25,352 bases of DNA from JBQTIP01 sp052388025 (GTDB lineage Bacteria; Actinomycetota; UBA4738; HRBIN12). The stretch spans positions 1 to 25,352 of the forward strand of contig JBQTIP010000061.1 in NCBI GenBank assembly GCA_052388025.1. Reading direction: 5' to 3'. The translations under genes and the position numbers were made by a program. The notes beneath the pieces were generated by a model. It was given only the letters and a program-made list of their open reading frames with translations. It searched no databases and had not been told where the DNA came from. Below are positions 14,234-22,215 of the stretch, in pieces. Within the stretch, counting starts at the first letter, position 1. Each line of letters begins with the position of its first letter.

Positions 14234-14294
14234 GGTTCACCCCTCGCGTTCCCGAGATGGGACCCTCCTACCTGAGATTTCGGGGCGTGAAGGG

Positions 14295-14313
14295 GCCGAC
14301 TTGAGCCGTCGGC
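14295..14313 (-). terminator. Hairpin terminator after drrB
   Basis: GCCGAC (14295-14300) and GTCGGC (14308-14313) form a perfect 6-bp stem with a 7-base loop, 11 bases downstream of the drrB stop. On the minus strand it is followed by CCCCTT rather than a long T-tract. Position and shape suggest the end of the drrAB transcript. Confidence 0.5.
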
Positions 14314-14324
14314 GCCGCCTTCTC

Positions 14325-15146
14325 CTAGACGCTCCGGCGGTACTTGCGAACCGCCAGCGGGATGAAGACGAGGAGGATCCCGGCGATCCACGCCGCGGAC
14401 TGGAGCGCGAGCCTGGTCGTCGGGCCGCCGGTGGTGAAGGCCCGCAGGCAGTTCGCCCAGATCGTCACCGGGTTGACCTTGGCCCAGGCCTGGAGCCATC
14501 CCGGCATGCTCACGACCGGCACGAAGGCCGAGCTCGCGAACGTGAGCGGGAAGATCCAGACGAAGCTCGCCGCCTGGACCGACTCCACGTCCTTGATCGC
14601 GAGGCCGATCGTCGCGGAGATCCACGAGAAGGAGAAGCCGACGGTGATCGCGAGGCCGATCCCGAGGATGGCTGGGACCGGACCGACCTCGAACCGGAAG
14701 CCCACCAGGTAGCCGACCCCGGTCATCAGGAGGACGACGAAGAGGTTCCTGAACAGGTCGGCCGTCGTCCGGCCGGCGAGGACCGCGGAGCGGGCCATCG
14801 GAAGCGAGCGGAAGCGGTCGACGATGCCCTTCGAGAGGTCCTCGGCAAGGCCGATCCCCGTCTGGGTTGCCCCGAAGATGGCGGTCTGTACGAAGATCCC
14901 GGGCATCAGGTAGTTCACGTAGTTGACGCCCGGCGGGAGGTTGCCGATCGCCCCGCCGAACACGTAGCGAAACAACAGCACGAACATCACGGGCTGGATC
15001 GTCGAGAACACCAGCAGCGTAGGGATCCGCACGTACCGGATCAGGTTCCGCCTGGTCACGACGAGGCCGTCCTCGATCGCCCAGCGGACCCGCCGGCCGG
15101 GCGAGATGCGGGTGGGAGCGCGGGTCTCGGCCGCCGTCGGTCTCAC
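14325..15146 (-). CDS. drrB: ABC-2 type exporter permease, DrrB-like
   Basis: A 273-residue membrane permease of the ABC-2/DrrB family. After a cytoplasmic N-terminus with an amphipathic stretch (EDGLVVTRRNLIRYVRIP), there are about six hydrophobic helices, beginning with LLVFSTIQPVMFVLLFRYVFG and ending with SAAWIAGILLVFIPLAV. The family signature region YLMPGIFVQTAIFGATQTGIGLAEDLSKGIVDRFRSLPM, which contacts the ATPase, is intact, as is the NPVTIWANCLRAF segment near the end. The start ATG at 15146 overlaps the stop of drrA by four bases (ATGA), so the two are translationally coupled. The transporter likely exports a lipophilic compound or drug; doxorubicin specificity is not implied by the name. 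Confidence 0.92.
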   Translation of the reverse strand: MRPTAAETRAPTRISPGRRVRWAIEDGLVVTRRNLIRYVRIPTLLVFSTIQPVMFVLLFRYVFGGAIGNLPPGVNYVNYLMPGIFVQTAIFGATQTGIGLAEDLSKGIVDRFRSLPMARSAVLAGRTTADLFRNLFVVLLMTGVGYLVGFRFEVGPVPAILGIGLAITVGFSFSWISATIGLAIKDVESVQAASFVWIFPLTFASSAFVPVVSMPGWLQAWAKVNPVTIWANCLRAFTTGGPTTRLALQSAAWIAGILLVFIPLAVRKYRRSV

Positions 15147-16105
15147 CGTTCGGGCGTCCCCTCGGCAGCCCGCCCGGTGAGCGCGAGGAACACGTCGTCC
15201 AGGGTCGGCTTGCGGAGCGCGAGGTCCGACGGCTGGACGCCCGACGCGTCCAGGCGGCGAACCGCCTCCGTCAGGATCTGCGGGCCGTGCTCTCCGACCG
15301 GGATCGTGATCTGCGCGGCCTCGTTGTCCACCTGCCCGCCGCCCGGGCCGAGCCCGAGCACGGCGCCCGCAGCCTCCGCCACCTGCGATCGGTCCGTGAA
15401 GCGGAGCTCGAGCACCTCACCCCCTACGCGCGCCTTCAGCTGGTCGGGGGTCCCCTCGGCGATCACCTTCCCCACATCGATCACGGCGACCCGGTGGGCG
15501 AGGTTGTCGGCCTCGTCCAGGTACTGGGTCGTCAGCAGGACCGTCGTCCCCTCGCCCACGAGCTCTCGGATGATGTCCCAGAGCCCGAACCGGCTTCTAG
15601 GGTCGAGCCCCGACGTCGGCTCGTCGAGGAACAGCACGGGGGGCCTGCCCACGAGGCTCGCCCCGAGGTCGAGCCGTCGCCGCATCCCGGCCGAGTAGGT
15701 CTTCGCCGACCGGTCGGCCGCGTCCGAGAGGCCGAACCGATCGAGCACCGCCTCCGCACGGACCCGCGCCTCCGCCTTCCCGAGGTGATACAGCCGCCCG
15801 ACCATCTCGAGGTTCTCGAACCCCGTCAGGCTCTCGTCCACGGCCGCGTACTGGCCCGCAAGCCCGATCTCGAAGCGGAGGCGCTCGGCGTCGCGGACGA
15901 CGTCGTATCCGGCGACGGCGGCCCGGCCTGCGTCGGGGTGAAGGAGCGTGGTCAGGATCCGAACCGTCGTCGTCTTCCCCGCTCCGTTGGGGCCGAGCAG
16001 CCCGAGCACGGTGCCTTGCTCGACCGCGAGGTCCACCCCGGCGAGCGCTCGGACCTTGCCGAATCGCTTCTCCAGGCCTTCCGCCTCGATGATGGGTGCC
16101 TCCAC
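15143..16105 (-). CDS. drrA: ABC exporter ATP-binding protein, DrrA-like
   Basis: A 320-residue ATPase that powers the DrrB-like permease. Motifs are Walker A GPNGAGKT at 38-45, Q-loop Q85, signature YSAGMRRRLDLGASL at 137-151 (core SAGMR in place of LSGGQ), Walker B VLFLDEPTSGLD at 157-168, and D-loop SGLD. The H-loop position holds Gln (TTQYLDEAD, Q194) instead of His, as is usual in DrrA relatives. The C-terminal extension LALRKPTLDDVFLALTGR is the DrrA-type tail. The start is the GTG at 16105, with a strong AAGGAGG just upstream. It is the first gene of the drrAB operon and is divergent from lon; the shared region holds a TetR-like palindrome. No regulator gene is seen nearby. Confidence 0.94.
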   Translation of the reverse strand: MEAPIIEAEGLEKRFGKVRALAGVDLAVEQGTVLGLLGPNGAGKTTTVRILTTLLHPDAGRAAVAGYDVVRDAERLRFEIGLAGQYAAVDESLTGFENLEMVGRLYHLGKAEARVRAEAVLDRFGLSDAADRSAKTYSAGMRRRLDLGASLVGRPPVLFLDEPTSGLDPRSRFGLWDIIRELVGEGTTVLLTTQYLDEADNLAHRVAVIDVGKVIAEGTPDQLKARVGGEVLELRFTDRSQVAEAAGAVLGLGPGGGQVDNEAAQITIPVGEHGPQILTEAVRRLDASGVQPSDLALRKPTLDDVFLALTGRAAEGTPER

Positions 16106-16183
16106 AAGCCTCCTTCCGGGGTGAGGCTGGCCGCAGTCTGCGTCGAGCGAACCGGGAGGGCAAATCCCCTGCGAACGCGCACC

Positions 16184-16189
16184 AGTCTA
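16184..16189 (-). promoter_or_regulatory. Possible -10 hexamer of drrAB
   Basis: TAGACT on the minus strand lies about 78 bases upstream of the drrA GTG. The palindrome at 16206-16221 would overlap its -35 region. No consensus -35 is seen, so this is a weak call. Confidence 0.3.
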
Positions 16190-16205
16190 GCTGGACACGA
16201 CACTA

Positions 16206-16221
16206 TGTAATGAGACTTACA
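16206..16221. promoter_or_regulatory. Palindromic operator candidate between drrAB and lon
   Basis: TGTAA-TGAGAC-TTACA is a perfect 5-bp inverted repeat with a 6-base spacer, in an AT-rich patch unusual for this DNA. The TTAC/GTAA half-sites and total length are like TetR-family operators. It overlaps the expected -35 of drrAB and TACACT at 16218-16223, a possible -10 for lon. It could control either gene; drrAB-type exporters are often under TetR control. Confidence 0.4.
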
Positions 16222-16243
16222 CTCCGGAATAGGCACGTCCCCG

Positions 16244-16262
16244 CTTGCGTTGCAGGTGCAAG
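16244..16262. promoter_or_regulatory. CTTGC/GCAAG inverted repeat in the lon leader
   Basis: CTTGC (16244-16248) and GCAAG (16258-16262) are inverted around nine bases, about 28-46 bases before the lon ATG. The known HspR box HAIR is CTTGAGT-N7-ACTCAAG, and lon is an HspR target in Streptomyces. Here the CTTG...CAAG spacing is two bases shorter and the inner bases differ, so this is at best a degenerate relative. Confidence 0.25.
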
Positions 16263-16289
16263 ACGATCCGAACGTATCGGGAGACGACG

Positions 16290-18632
16290 ATGACGACGCT
16301 CGACACGCAAGCCCTTCCGCTCCTGCCACTCACGACCGGCGTGGTGCTGCCCGGGATGGTCGTGACGCTCACGATCGAGTCCGACGAGGCGCGCCGGGCG
16401 GTCGCGGCCGCCCGCTCCGCAGACGACACACTGCTGCTCGTCCCCCGCGTGGGGGGCCGGTACGCGCGCGTCGGCACCTTGGGGAAGCTCGAGGACGTCG
16501 GCCGGCTGCCGAGCGGCATGGAGGCCCTCGTGATCCGCGGCCTGCACCGGGCGGTCGTCGGCATCGGCGTGCCGGGAACCGGCGACGCGACCTGGGTGCA
16601 GGTCGAGCCGGCCCTCGACCCGGAGCCCGCCACAGAACGGGCGCACGAGCTTGCGCGCGAGTACCGCGCGACCGTCGAGAACATCGTCGAGTCCCGGGGC
16701 ATACCGCAGGTCGCCGAGTTCCTCCGGGGCATCGGTGAACCCGGTGCCGTCGCGGACACCTCCGGCTACTCGCCCGATCTCTCCTTCGAGCAGAAGGTGG
16801 ACGTCCTGGAGACCCTCGACGTCGAGGAGCGCCTGGGCAAGGTGCTGGCCTGGGCGAAGGAGACCCTGGCCGAGATCTCGCTGAAGGACAAGATCCGCGA
16901 CGACGTCCGCGAGGGGATGGAGAAGAGCCAGCGCGAGTTCCTGCTCCGCCAGCAGCTGGAGGCCATCAAGAAGGAGCTCGGAGAGGGCGGCTCCGGGGAC
17001 ATCGTCGCCGAGTACCGCAAGAGGATCGAGGAAGCCGGGATGCCCGAGGACGTCCGCAAGGAGGCGGAACGCGAGCTGAGCCGCCTGGAGCGAACCTCCG
17101 AGCAGTCGCCTGAGTACGGCTGGATCCGAACCTACCTCGACTGGATGACCGAGCTTCCCTGGGACATCCGGACCGAGGACCGGCTCGGCATCACCGAGGC
17201 CCGGCGGATCCTCGACGAGGACCACACGGGCCTCGACGATGTGAAGGACCGAATCATCGAGTACCTCGCGGTTCGCAAGCTCCGTGCCGAGCGCGGGCTC
17301 GGTGCGGCGATCGGCCGCGGCTCGGGTGCGATCCTCACCCTCGTCGGTCCGCCCGGCGTCGGCAAGACGTCGCTCGGGGAGTCGGTCGCGAGAGCGTTGG
17401 GGCGCAAGTTCGTCCGCGTCTCGCTCGGCGGCATCCACGACGAGGCTGAGATCCGCGGCCACCGTCGCACGTACGTGGGCGCGCTGCCCGGCCGCATCGT
17501 CCGTGGACTGAAGGAAGCCGGGACGAAGAACCCGGTGTTCATGCTGGACGAGATCGACAAGGTGGGCTCCGACTGGCGGGGCGATCCGTCTTCGGCGCTC
17601 CTCGAGGTCCTGGACCCGGCCCAGAACAACTCGTTCCGCGACCACTACCTCGAGGTCGATCTCGACCTATCCGAGGTGCTGTTCATCGCCACCGGCAACG
17701 TGGCCGAGACCATCCCCGGCCCGCTGCTCGACCGTATGGAGGTCATCCGGCTCGACGGCTACACCGAGGACGAGAAGATAGCGATCGCGCGCGACCACCT
17801 GCTCGGCCGGCAGCTCGAGCGGAACGGCCTGGCCCAAGATGAGGTCGTCCTGACCGACGACGCGCTCCGGACGGTGGTCGGCGATTACACGCGCGAGGCC
17901 GGCGTCCGGAACCTGGAGCGGGAGCTCGGGAAGGTGCTTCGGAAGGCGGCGACCAAGATCGCCGGGCGAGAGGTCGAGGCCCCAGTCACGGTGGACGCTG
18001 CCGACGTCCGCTCGTACCTGGGGCGGCCGAGGTTCTTCTTCGAGGCGGCGGAGCGGACGAGCGTGCCCGGCGTAGCGACCGGCCTCGCCGTCACCGGCAC
18101 CGGCGGCGACGTGCTGTTCGTGGAGGCGACCGCGATGGAGGGCGAGTCGGGCCTGACCCTCACCGGCCAGCTCGGCGATGTGATGAAGGAGTCGGCGGAG
18201 ATCGCACTGTCGTACGTCCGGTCCCACGCCGCGGAGCTCGGGATCGAGCAAAAGGCATTGGAACGCCGTTTCCACGTGCACGTGCCGGCCGGGGCGGTCC
18301 CGAAGGACGGTCCGAGCGCGGGCGTCACGATGGTGACGGCGCTGGTGAGCCTCCTCACGGGCAGGCCGGTCAGGAGCACCGTGGGCATGACGGGAGAGAT
18401 CACGCTCCAGGGCCGGGTTCTCCCGATAGGCGGGGTAAAGCAGAAGGTGCTCGCCGCGCACCGGGCCGGGCTGAAGGAGGTCATCCTCCCCAGGCGGAAC
18501 GAGGGCGATCTCGACGACGTCCCGGAGCCTGTGCAGGAGCAGATGACCTTTCACACCGCCGAGACCGTCGACGAGGTCCTGGCCCTCGCGCTGGAGTCCG
18601 GCGACCGAGACCGCGCGAGCGAAGCCGCCTGA
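16290..18632 (+). CDS. lon: ATP-dependent Lon protease
   Basis: A complete 780-residue LonA-type protease that degrades misfolded and regulatory proteins in the cytosol as a hexamer. The N-terminal substrate domain opens with LPLLPLTTGVVLPGMVV. The AAA+ module has Walker A GPPGVGKT (353-360) and Walker B with D420-E421 in MLDEIDK. The C-terminal serine protease domain has S676 in PKDGPSAG and K719 in GGVKQK; their spacing of 43 residues equals that of the E. coli Ser-Lys dyad. The ATG at 16290 is preceded by GGGAGA at six bases; an earlier in-frame start would add 15 residues with no homology. Divergent from drrAB, with palindromes in the shared region that could carry heat-shock or repressor control. 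The F420-type PPOX gene follows after 27 bases but has its own -10 hexamer. Confidence 0.97.
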   Translation: MTTLDTQALPLLPLTTGVVLPGMVVTLTIESDEARRAVAAARSADDTLLLVPRVGGRYARVGTLGKLEDVGRLPSGMEALVIRGLHRAVVGIGVPGTGDATWVQVEPALDPEPATERAHELAREYRATVENIVESRGIPQVAEFLRGIGEPGAVADTSGYSPDLSFEQKVDVLETLDVEERLGKVLAWAKETLAEISLKDKIRDDVREGMEKSQREFLLRQQLEAIKKELGEGGSGDIVAEYRKRIEEAGMPEDVRKEAERELSRLERTSEQSPEYGWIRTYLDWMTELPWDIRTEDRLGITEARRILDEDHTGLDDVKDRIIEYLAVRKLRAERGLGAAIGRGSGAILTLVGPPGVGKTSLGESVARALGRKFVRVSLGGIHDEAEIRGHRRTYVGALPGRIVRGLKEAGTKNPVFMLDEIDKVGSDWRGDPSSALLEVLDPAQNNSFRDHYLEVDLDLSEVLFIATGNVAETIPGPLLDRMEVIRLDGYTEDEKIAIARDHLLGRQLERNGLAQDEVVLTDDALRTVVGDYTREAGVRNLERELGKVLRKAATKIAGREVEAPVTVDAADVRSYLGRPRFFFEAAERTSVPGVATGLAVTGTGGDVLFVEATAMEGESGLTLTGQLGDVMKESAEIALSYVRSHAAELGIEQKALERRFHVHVPAGAVPKDGPSAGVTMVTALVSLLTGRPVRSTVGMTGEITLQGRVLPIGGVKQKVLAAHRAGLKEVILPRRNEGDLDDVPEPVQEQMTFHTAETVDEVLALALESGDRDRASEAA

Positions 18633-18645
18633 AGGCTCTCCGGGC

Positions 18646-18651
18646 TAAGCT
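18646..18651 (+). promoter_or_regulatory. -10 hexamer of the PPOX gene
   Basis: TAAGCT lies eight bases before the ATG at 18660. The adjacent GAGG is too close to the start to act as a normal ribosome-binding site. Again a leaderless or near-leaderless layout, in the short gap after lon. Confidence 0.4.
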
Positions 18652-18659
18652 CGGCGAGG

Positions 18660-19082
18660 ATGAACCTTCTCGACGCGAGCAACCGAGACCACGTCCGCGC
18701 GGAGGAGCGGCTCCGCTCGGAGCTGATCGCCTGGCTCACGACCGTCGGGGCTGGCGGCCGGCCGCAGTCGACGCCGGTGTGGTTCCACTGGAGCGGCGAG
18801 ACCTTCCTCATGTACAGCAGGCCGGGGCGACCGAAGCTCGCCAACATGGCCGCTAACCCGAGGGTGTCGTTGCATCTCGAGGGCGACCGCGTCGGCGGCG
18901 ACAACGTCGTCTTCGAGGGGACCGCAGAGATCCTGGACGAGGCGCCGCGCGCCGACCAGGTGCCGGAGTACATCCAGAAGTACGCTTCGCTCATCGACGA
19001 GCACGGATGGACGCTGGCGAGCTTCGCCGCCGACTACTCCCGTGCGATCCGAATCACTCCGACCCGCGTTCGGATCTGGTAG
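18660..19082 (+). CDS. PPOX-class F420-dependent-type oxidoreductase
   Basis: A 140-residue split-beta-barrel protein of the pyridoxamine-phosphate-oxidase-like superfamily, close to TIGR03667 (Rv3369-type), whose members are annotated as F420-dependent. Family cues are LRSELIAWLTTVGAGGRPQSTPVWFHW at the start of the barrel, LMYSRPGRPKLANMAANPRVSLHLEGD in the cofactor-binding region, and a final RAIRITPTRVRIW strand. Such proteins form dimers and bind a deazaflavin or flavin at the interface; the substrate is unknown. The start at 18660 matches the family N-terminus, and the length is normal. It lies 27 bases after lon on the same strand and converges on the aminotransferase gene with 15 bases between stops. 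With the LLM enzyme it suggests an F420-using host. Confidence 0.85.
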   Translation: MNLLDASNRDHVRAEERLRSELIAWLTTVGAGGRPQSTPVWFHWSGETFLMYSRPGRPKLANMAANPRVSLHLEGDRVGGDNVVFEGTAEILDEAPRADQVPEYIQKYASLIDEHGWTLASFAADYSRAIRITPTRVRIW

Positions 19083-19097
19083 CCGGGCCGACGGCCG

Positions 19098-20453
19098 TCA
19101 GGCGGTCAGCTCCTTCGCCATCTCATCGAACACCGCGGAGTGCGCGTCGACGTCGGCCTCGGTCGTCGCGGGCGACATCAGCGCCATATTGTGGAACGGC
19201 GTGAGCAGGATCCCTCGGTTCAGGGCGTACAGATGCGTGAACCGGACGAGCTCCTGGTCGACGGTGGTCGCGGCCTCGCCTCCGTTCCTCGGCGGCGTCG
19301 GGCAGAACCAGTACTCGGCGCGGGCGCCCAGCCGTTGGACCTCCCAGGGCAGCCCGCGCTCCTCGATCGATTCCTTCACCCCGTCGGTCCAGCGCTCGGC
19401 GAGAGGGATCATCCGCGCGAACGCATCCTCCGTGAGCACGCCCTCGAGCGTCGCGCGCATCGCCGCGAGGGAGAGTGCGTTGCCCGAGAGCGTGCCGCCG
19501 ATACCCCCCGTGTCCGAGTTCTCCAGGAGCTCCATCCGCCCGTTCACCAGCCGCGCTACCCCCTCGCTCATTCCGTAGCAGGCGGCCGGCACCCCGCTCG
19601 CGAGCGGCTTGCCGATGGTCAGGAAGTCGGGCTCCAGCCCGAAGGCCCGCGTGTAGCCTCCGGGCCCGGCGCAGATCGTGTGGGTCTCGTCGATCACGAG
19701 GTACGTGCGGTACCGGCGCGTGAGGTCCCGGAGCGCGTCGTGGTAGCCGGGGTCGGGGAGGATGATGCCGATGTTGGTCATGGCCGGCTCGGCCAGAACG
19801 CAGGCCACGTCCTCGTAAGCCAACGCCCGCTCGAGCGCGTCGACATCGTTCCACTCCACGACCCGCGTCGTCACGGTCGGGTCGACCGGCGGTCCGATGT
19901 TGCCGAGGCGGGAGCGAGGGACGCCGCCCTCGATCGCGACGAAGGTCTCGTCGACGGTTCCGTGGTAGCACCAGCTGTAGACGAGGATCTTCGGACGGCC
20001 GGTGATCTCGCGGGCCAGTCGGATCGCGAACCGGTTGGCGTCGGTGGCCGTGAGGCAGAACTGCCAGTAGGGGAGCCCGAAGCGCCGAGCCATCTCCTCG
20101 CCGACCCAGATCGAGTCCTCGGTCGGAAGCATCAGGGTGATGCCCTTCGCGGCCTGCTCGGCGATCGCCTGCACCGCAACCTTGGGCGCGTGCCCGGTCA
20201 TCCCGCCAGTGTCGCCCAGGCAGAAGTCGACGTAGGTGCGGCCGTCGACGTCGGTGAATCGGGCGCCCTCCGCCTCCGCCACGAAGACGGGGTAGGGACC
20301 GGCCCACTCGGTCATCCACGGCATCGGAACGCCGGCCAGGAGCGAGCGCTTGCCCCGCTCGAACAGCTCCCCCGATCTCGGATGCTCCTCAACGAATCGC
20401 GCCCGCTCGCGCTCCATCAGTGACCTCCGCCCCGCACGGTCGACGGTCTTCAT
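19098..20453 (-). CDS. Class III PLP-dependent aminotransferase, GSA-aminomutase-like
   Basis: A 451-residue fold-type I, class III aminotransferase. Visible landmarks are VDGRTYVDFCLGDTGGMTGHAP near residue 67, the cofactor-stacking SWCYHGTVDET, the aspartate in VIDETHT, and the Schiff-base lysine K282 in LTIGKPLASGVPA. These resemble the glutamate-1-semialdehyde aminomutase branch, but there are no haem genes nearby and sequence blocks differ enough that a haem role is not supported; a transaminase for an amino acid or amine is as likely. The ATG at 20453 lies four bases after the stop of the DUF885 gene, so they form an operon. Met13 is an alternative start. I infer a role in peptide or amino-acid catabolism from the DUF885 partner. 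Confidence 0.85.
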   Translation of the reverse strand: MKTVDRAGRRSLMERERARFVEEHPRSGELFERGKRSLLAGVPMPWMTEWAGPYPVFVAEAEGARFTDVDGRTYVDFCLGDTGGMTGHAPKVAVQAIAEQAAKGITLMLPTEDSIWVGEEMARRFGLPYWQFCLTATDANRFAIRLAREITGRPKILVYSWCYHGTVDETFVAIEGGVPRSRLGNIGPPVDPTVTTRVVEWNDVDALERALAYEDVACVLAEPAMTNIGIILPDPGYHDALRDLTRRYRTYLVIDETHTICAGPGGYTRAFGLEPDFLTIGKPLASGVPAACYGMSEGVARLVNGRMELLENSDTGGIGGTLSGNALSLAAMRATLEGVLTEDAFARMIPLAERWTDGVKESIEERGLPWEVQRLGARAEYWFCPTPPRNGGEAATTVDQELVRFTHLYALNRGILLTPFHNMALMSPATTEADVDAHSAVFDEMAKELTA

Positions 20454-20457
20454 GCGA

Positions 20458-22113
20458 CTATCTACGGGCGAGCTCGCGCTGGAGGGCCGGGAGCGGGATC
20501 GAACCCAGCGCCAGCAGCCGGTCGTGGAAGTCGGGCAGCGAGAATGCCGCCCCCTCGCGCTCGGCGGTCTGCGCGCGGGCCCTCTCGATCTCTATCTGGC
20601 CGAGCTTGTACGTGAGCGCCTGGCCGGGGAGGGCTATGTAGCGGTCGGTCTCGATGACCGCGTCGACGTGGGGGACTCCTGCCTCCTCAAGCTTCGCGAT
20701 CGACCGTTCCCTGGTCCATCCGAACGCGTGGATCCCGGTGTCGACGATGAGCCGCGCGGCCCGGTGCGCCTGCGCGTCGAGCATCCCGAGGCGTTCGATC
20801 TCGTCGAGGAAGAGCCCCATCTCGTCCGCGAGCCGCTCGCTGTACAGACCCCAACCCTCCGCGAACGCGCTCCCGGCGAGCAGGCCGCCGAAGCGGCGAA
20901 GCAGTGGACGCTCGTCCATCTCCTGCTCGATCGCGATCTGGAAGTGATGGCCCGGGATGGCCTCGTGGTAGGTCGTGGTCGCGAGGTGGTGGAGCGGACG
21001 CTTGGGGAGGTCGTAGGCGTTCACGTAATAGATGCCGCGCCTCGAGCCGTCCTCCGAGGGCGGCTGGTAGAAGGCGAACGGCATGTCGGCCTCCCGGAAC
21101 TCCTCGACCGGGCGGACCTCGCAGTTCTCCTTCGGCATCCGCCCGAAGAACCGAGGGGCGGCCTCCCAGCCTCGTCGCACCTGCTTCTCCGCAAGCCGGA
21201 CGATCTCCTCGCGGGATCCGATCGTGTTCCGGCCGCTCGCCTGAAGGCCGGCCACCGCCGCGTCGGGGTCGGGGAAGCCGAGGCGCTCCGCGCTTCCGCG
21301 GCGCTCCTCCTGGATCCGCTCGAGGTCCTCGACCCCGATGTCGTGGATCTCCTTCGCGCCGAGCGGGAGGGTCGTCCAGCTCAGGATCTCGGCCTCGTAG
21401 ATAGCGTCGCCGTCCGGCAGCGCGTAAAGACCGATGGTCTCCGTGGCCGAGGGCAGGTAGGTGCGGAGGGCCTCGAGGTAGCGCTCGTAGGCCGGCATGA
21501 CCGTTTCCATTACGATGGAGGCGACGAGGTCCCGGCCGTTGCCGTCCGCCTCGGGCACCGGGCCGAGCGCCGGGGAGTCCCCGGCCGGAAGCTCCAGCAG
21601 CCGCTCCACCTGCGCGATCGAGCGCTCGACCACCACGGTCGGGGCCGTCTGCCCGACCCGCGTCCCGTCCTCCGCAACCTTCGCGACGGCGGAGAGGTAT
21701 GCGGGGACCGCGCTTAGCCTGGCGCGGTAGCGCTCGAGTCGCTCGGGCGTGTCGGCTCGCTGGAGCGAGCCGAGCTCCGCGAGAAGCTGTCCCGGCCCCC
21801 ACAGGTGGCCGACCGCACGGAGGCGGTCGACTCGGTGGGTGATCGAAGCCAGGTCGCGCTGGGCGATGGCCTCGAGCACGTCCAACGAGGTTCTGAGACC
21901 GACGTCGCCCAGCTCGCGGTCGAGGTCGCCGAGAGCCTTGAGCGCCGCGCGGTGGATCGTGGCGCGCCGGGCGAGGCCGGTCTCACTCGGATCGGGCAAG
22001 CGGTCGTCGAAGCGCTCGTCGCCCACCGTCGTGGCGAGGACCGGTTCCTCCTCGAGCAACTCGTCCCAGTACCGGTCGATCAGCGCGCGCGCCGCACCCT
22101 CCGGGTCCTGCAT
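20458..22113 (-). CDS. DUF885 family putative metallopeptidase
   Basis: A 551-residue protein of the DUF885 family, proposed to be zinc-dependent hydrolases distantly related to gluzincin peptidases. The motif HEAIPGHH at residues 383-390 and the downstream EGWGLYSE are the expected metal-binding and catalytic segments. Other family blocks are SREEIVRLAEKQV, GIYYVNAYDLPKRP before the HE motif, and YIALPGQALTYKLGQIEI near the C-terminus. There is no signal peptide, so it is probably cytosolic and may act on small peptides. I chose the ATG at 22113 rather than one 12 codons upstream because AGGAGG lies just before it with good spacing and the following residues match the family start (ALIDRYWDELLEEEP). 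It is the first gene of an operon with the class III aminotransferase, and divergent from the TIM-barrel-like gene. Confidence 0.85.
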   Translation of the reverse strand: MQDPEGAARALIDRYWDELLEEEPVLATTVGDERFDDRLPDPSETGLARRATIHRAALKALGDLDRELGDVGLRTSLDVLEAIAQRDLASITHRVDRLRAVGHLWGPGQLLAELGSLQRADTPERLERYRARLSAVPAYLSAVAKVAEDGTRVGQTAPTVVVERSIAQVERLLELPAGDSPALGPVPEADGNGRDLVASIVMETVMPAYERYLEALRTYLPSATETIGLYALPDGDAIYEAEILSWTTLPLGAKEIHDIGVEDLERIQEERRGSAERLGFPDPDAAVAGLQASGRNTIGSREEIVRLAEKQVRRGWEAAPRFFGRMPKENCEVRPVEEFREADMPFAFYQPPSEDGSRRGIYYVNAYDLPKRPLHHLATTTYHEAIPGHHFQIAIEQEMDERPLLRRFGGLLAGSAFAEGWGLYSERLADEMGLFLDEIERLGMLDAQAHRAARLIVDTGIHAFGWTRERSIAKLEEAGVPHVDAVIETDRYIALPGQALTYKLGQIEIERARAQTAEREGAAFSLPDFHDRLLALGSIPLPALQRELARR

Positions 22114-22149
22114 CCCGTCCTCCTGCGGTCGGTCGTGCGGTCCGGGCAC

Positions 22150-22155
22150 ATCCTA
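22150..22155 (-). promoter_or_regulatory. Possible -10 hexamer of the DUF885 operon
   Basis: TAGGAT on the minus strand lies 36 bases before the ATG at 22113, leaving a short leader that includes the AGGAGG site. No clear -35. Confidence 0.35.
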
Positions 22156-22165
22156 CGAGAGACAT

Positions 22166-22182
22166 GCCCGAACGGGTCGGGC
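22166..22182. promoter_or_regulatory. Inverted repeat in the divergent region
   Basis: GCCCGA (22166-22171) and TCGGGC (22177-22182) form a perfect 6-bp inverted repeat around five bases. It lies just upstream of the DUF885 -10 hexamer, where the -35 would be. It may be an operator for that operon; a chance GC-rich repeat is possible. Confidence 0.3.
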
Positions 22183-22193
22183 GTCACCCGGGC

Positions 22194-22212
22194 GGCCGTT
22201 CCGGGAACGGTC
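22194..22212. promoter_or_regulatory. Palindromic operator candidate before the TIM-barrel-like gene
   Basis: CCGTTCC-G-GGAACGG (22196-22210) is a perfect palindrome with 7-bp arms and one central base; one more pair beyond a G-T step extends it to 22194-22212. It ends four bases before TACCCT, so it fills the spacer between the -35 and -10 positions, a classic repressor site. The symmetry is seen; the regulator is unknown. Confidence 0.5.
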
Positions 22213-22215
22213 CCG

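Noticed and set aside
19086..19099. GACGGCCGTC palindrome between PPOX and aminotransferase stops as a terminator
   Set aside because: A palindrome without a loop, so the hairpin that could form has only four base pairs. Too weak to call.
19140..21717. Long plus-strand open frames opposite the aminotransferase and DUF885 genes
   Set aside because: Their translations lack family motifs and mirror the codon bias of the real minus-strand genes.
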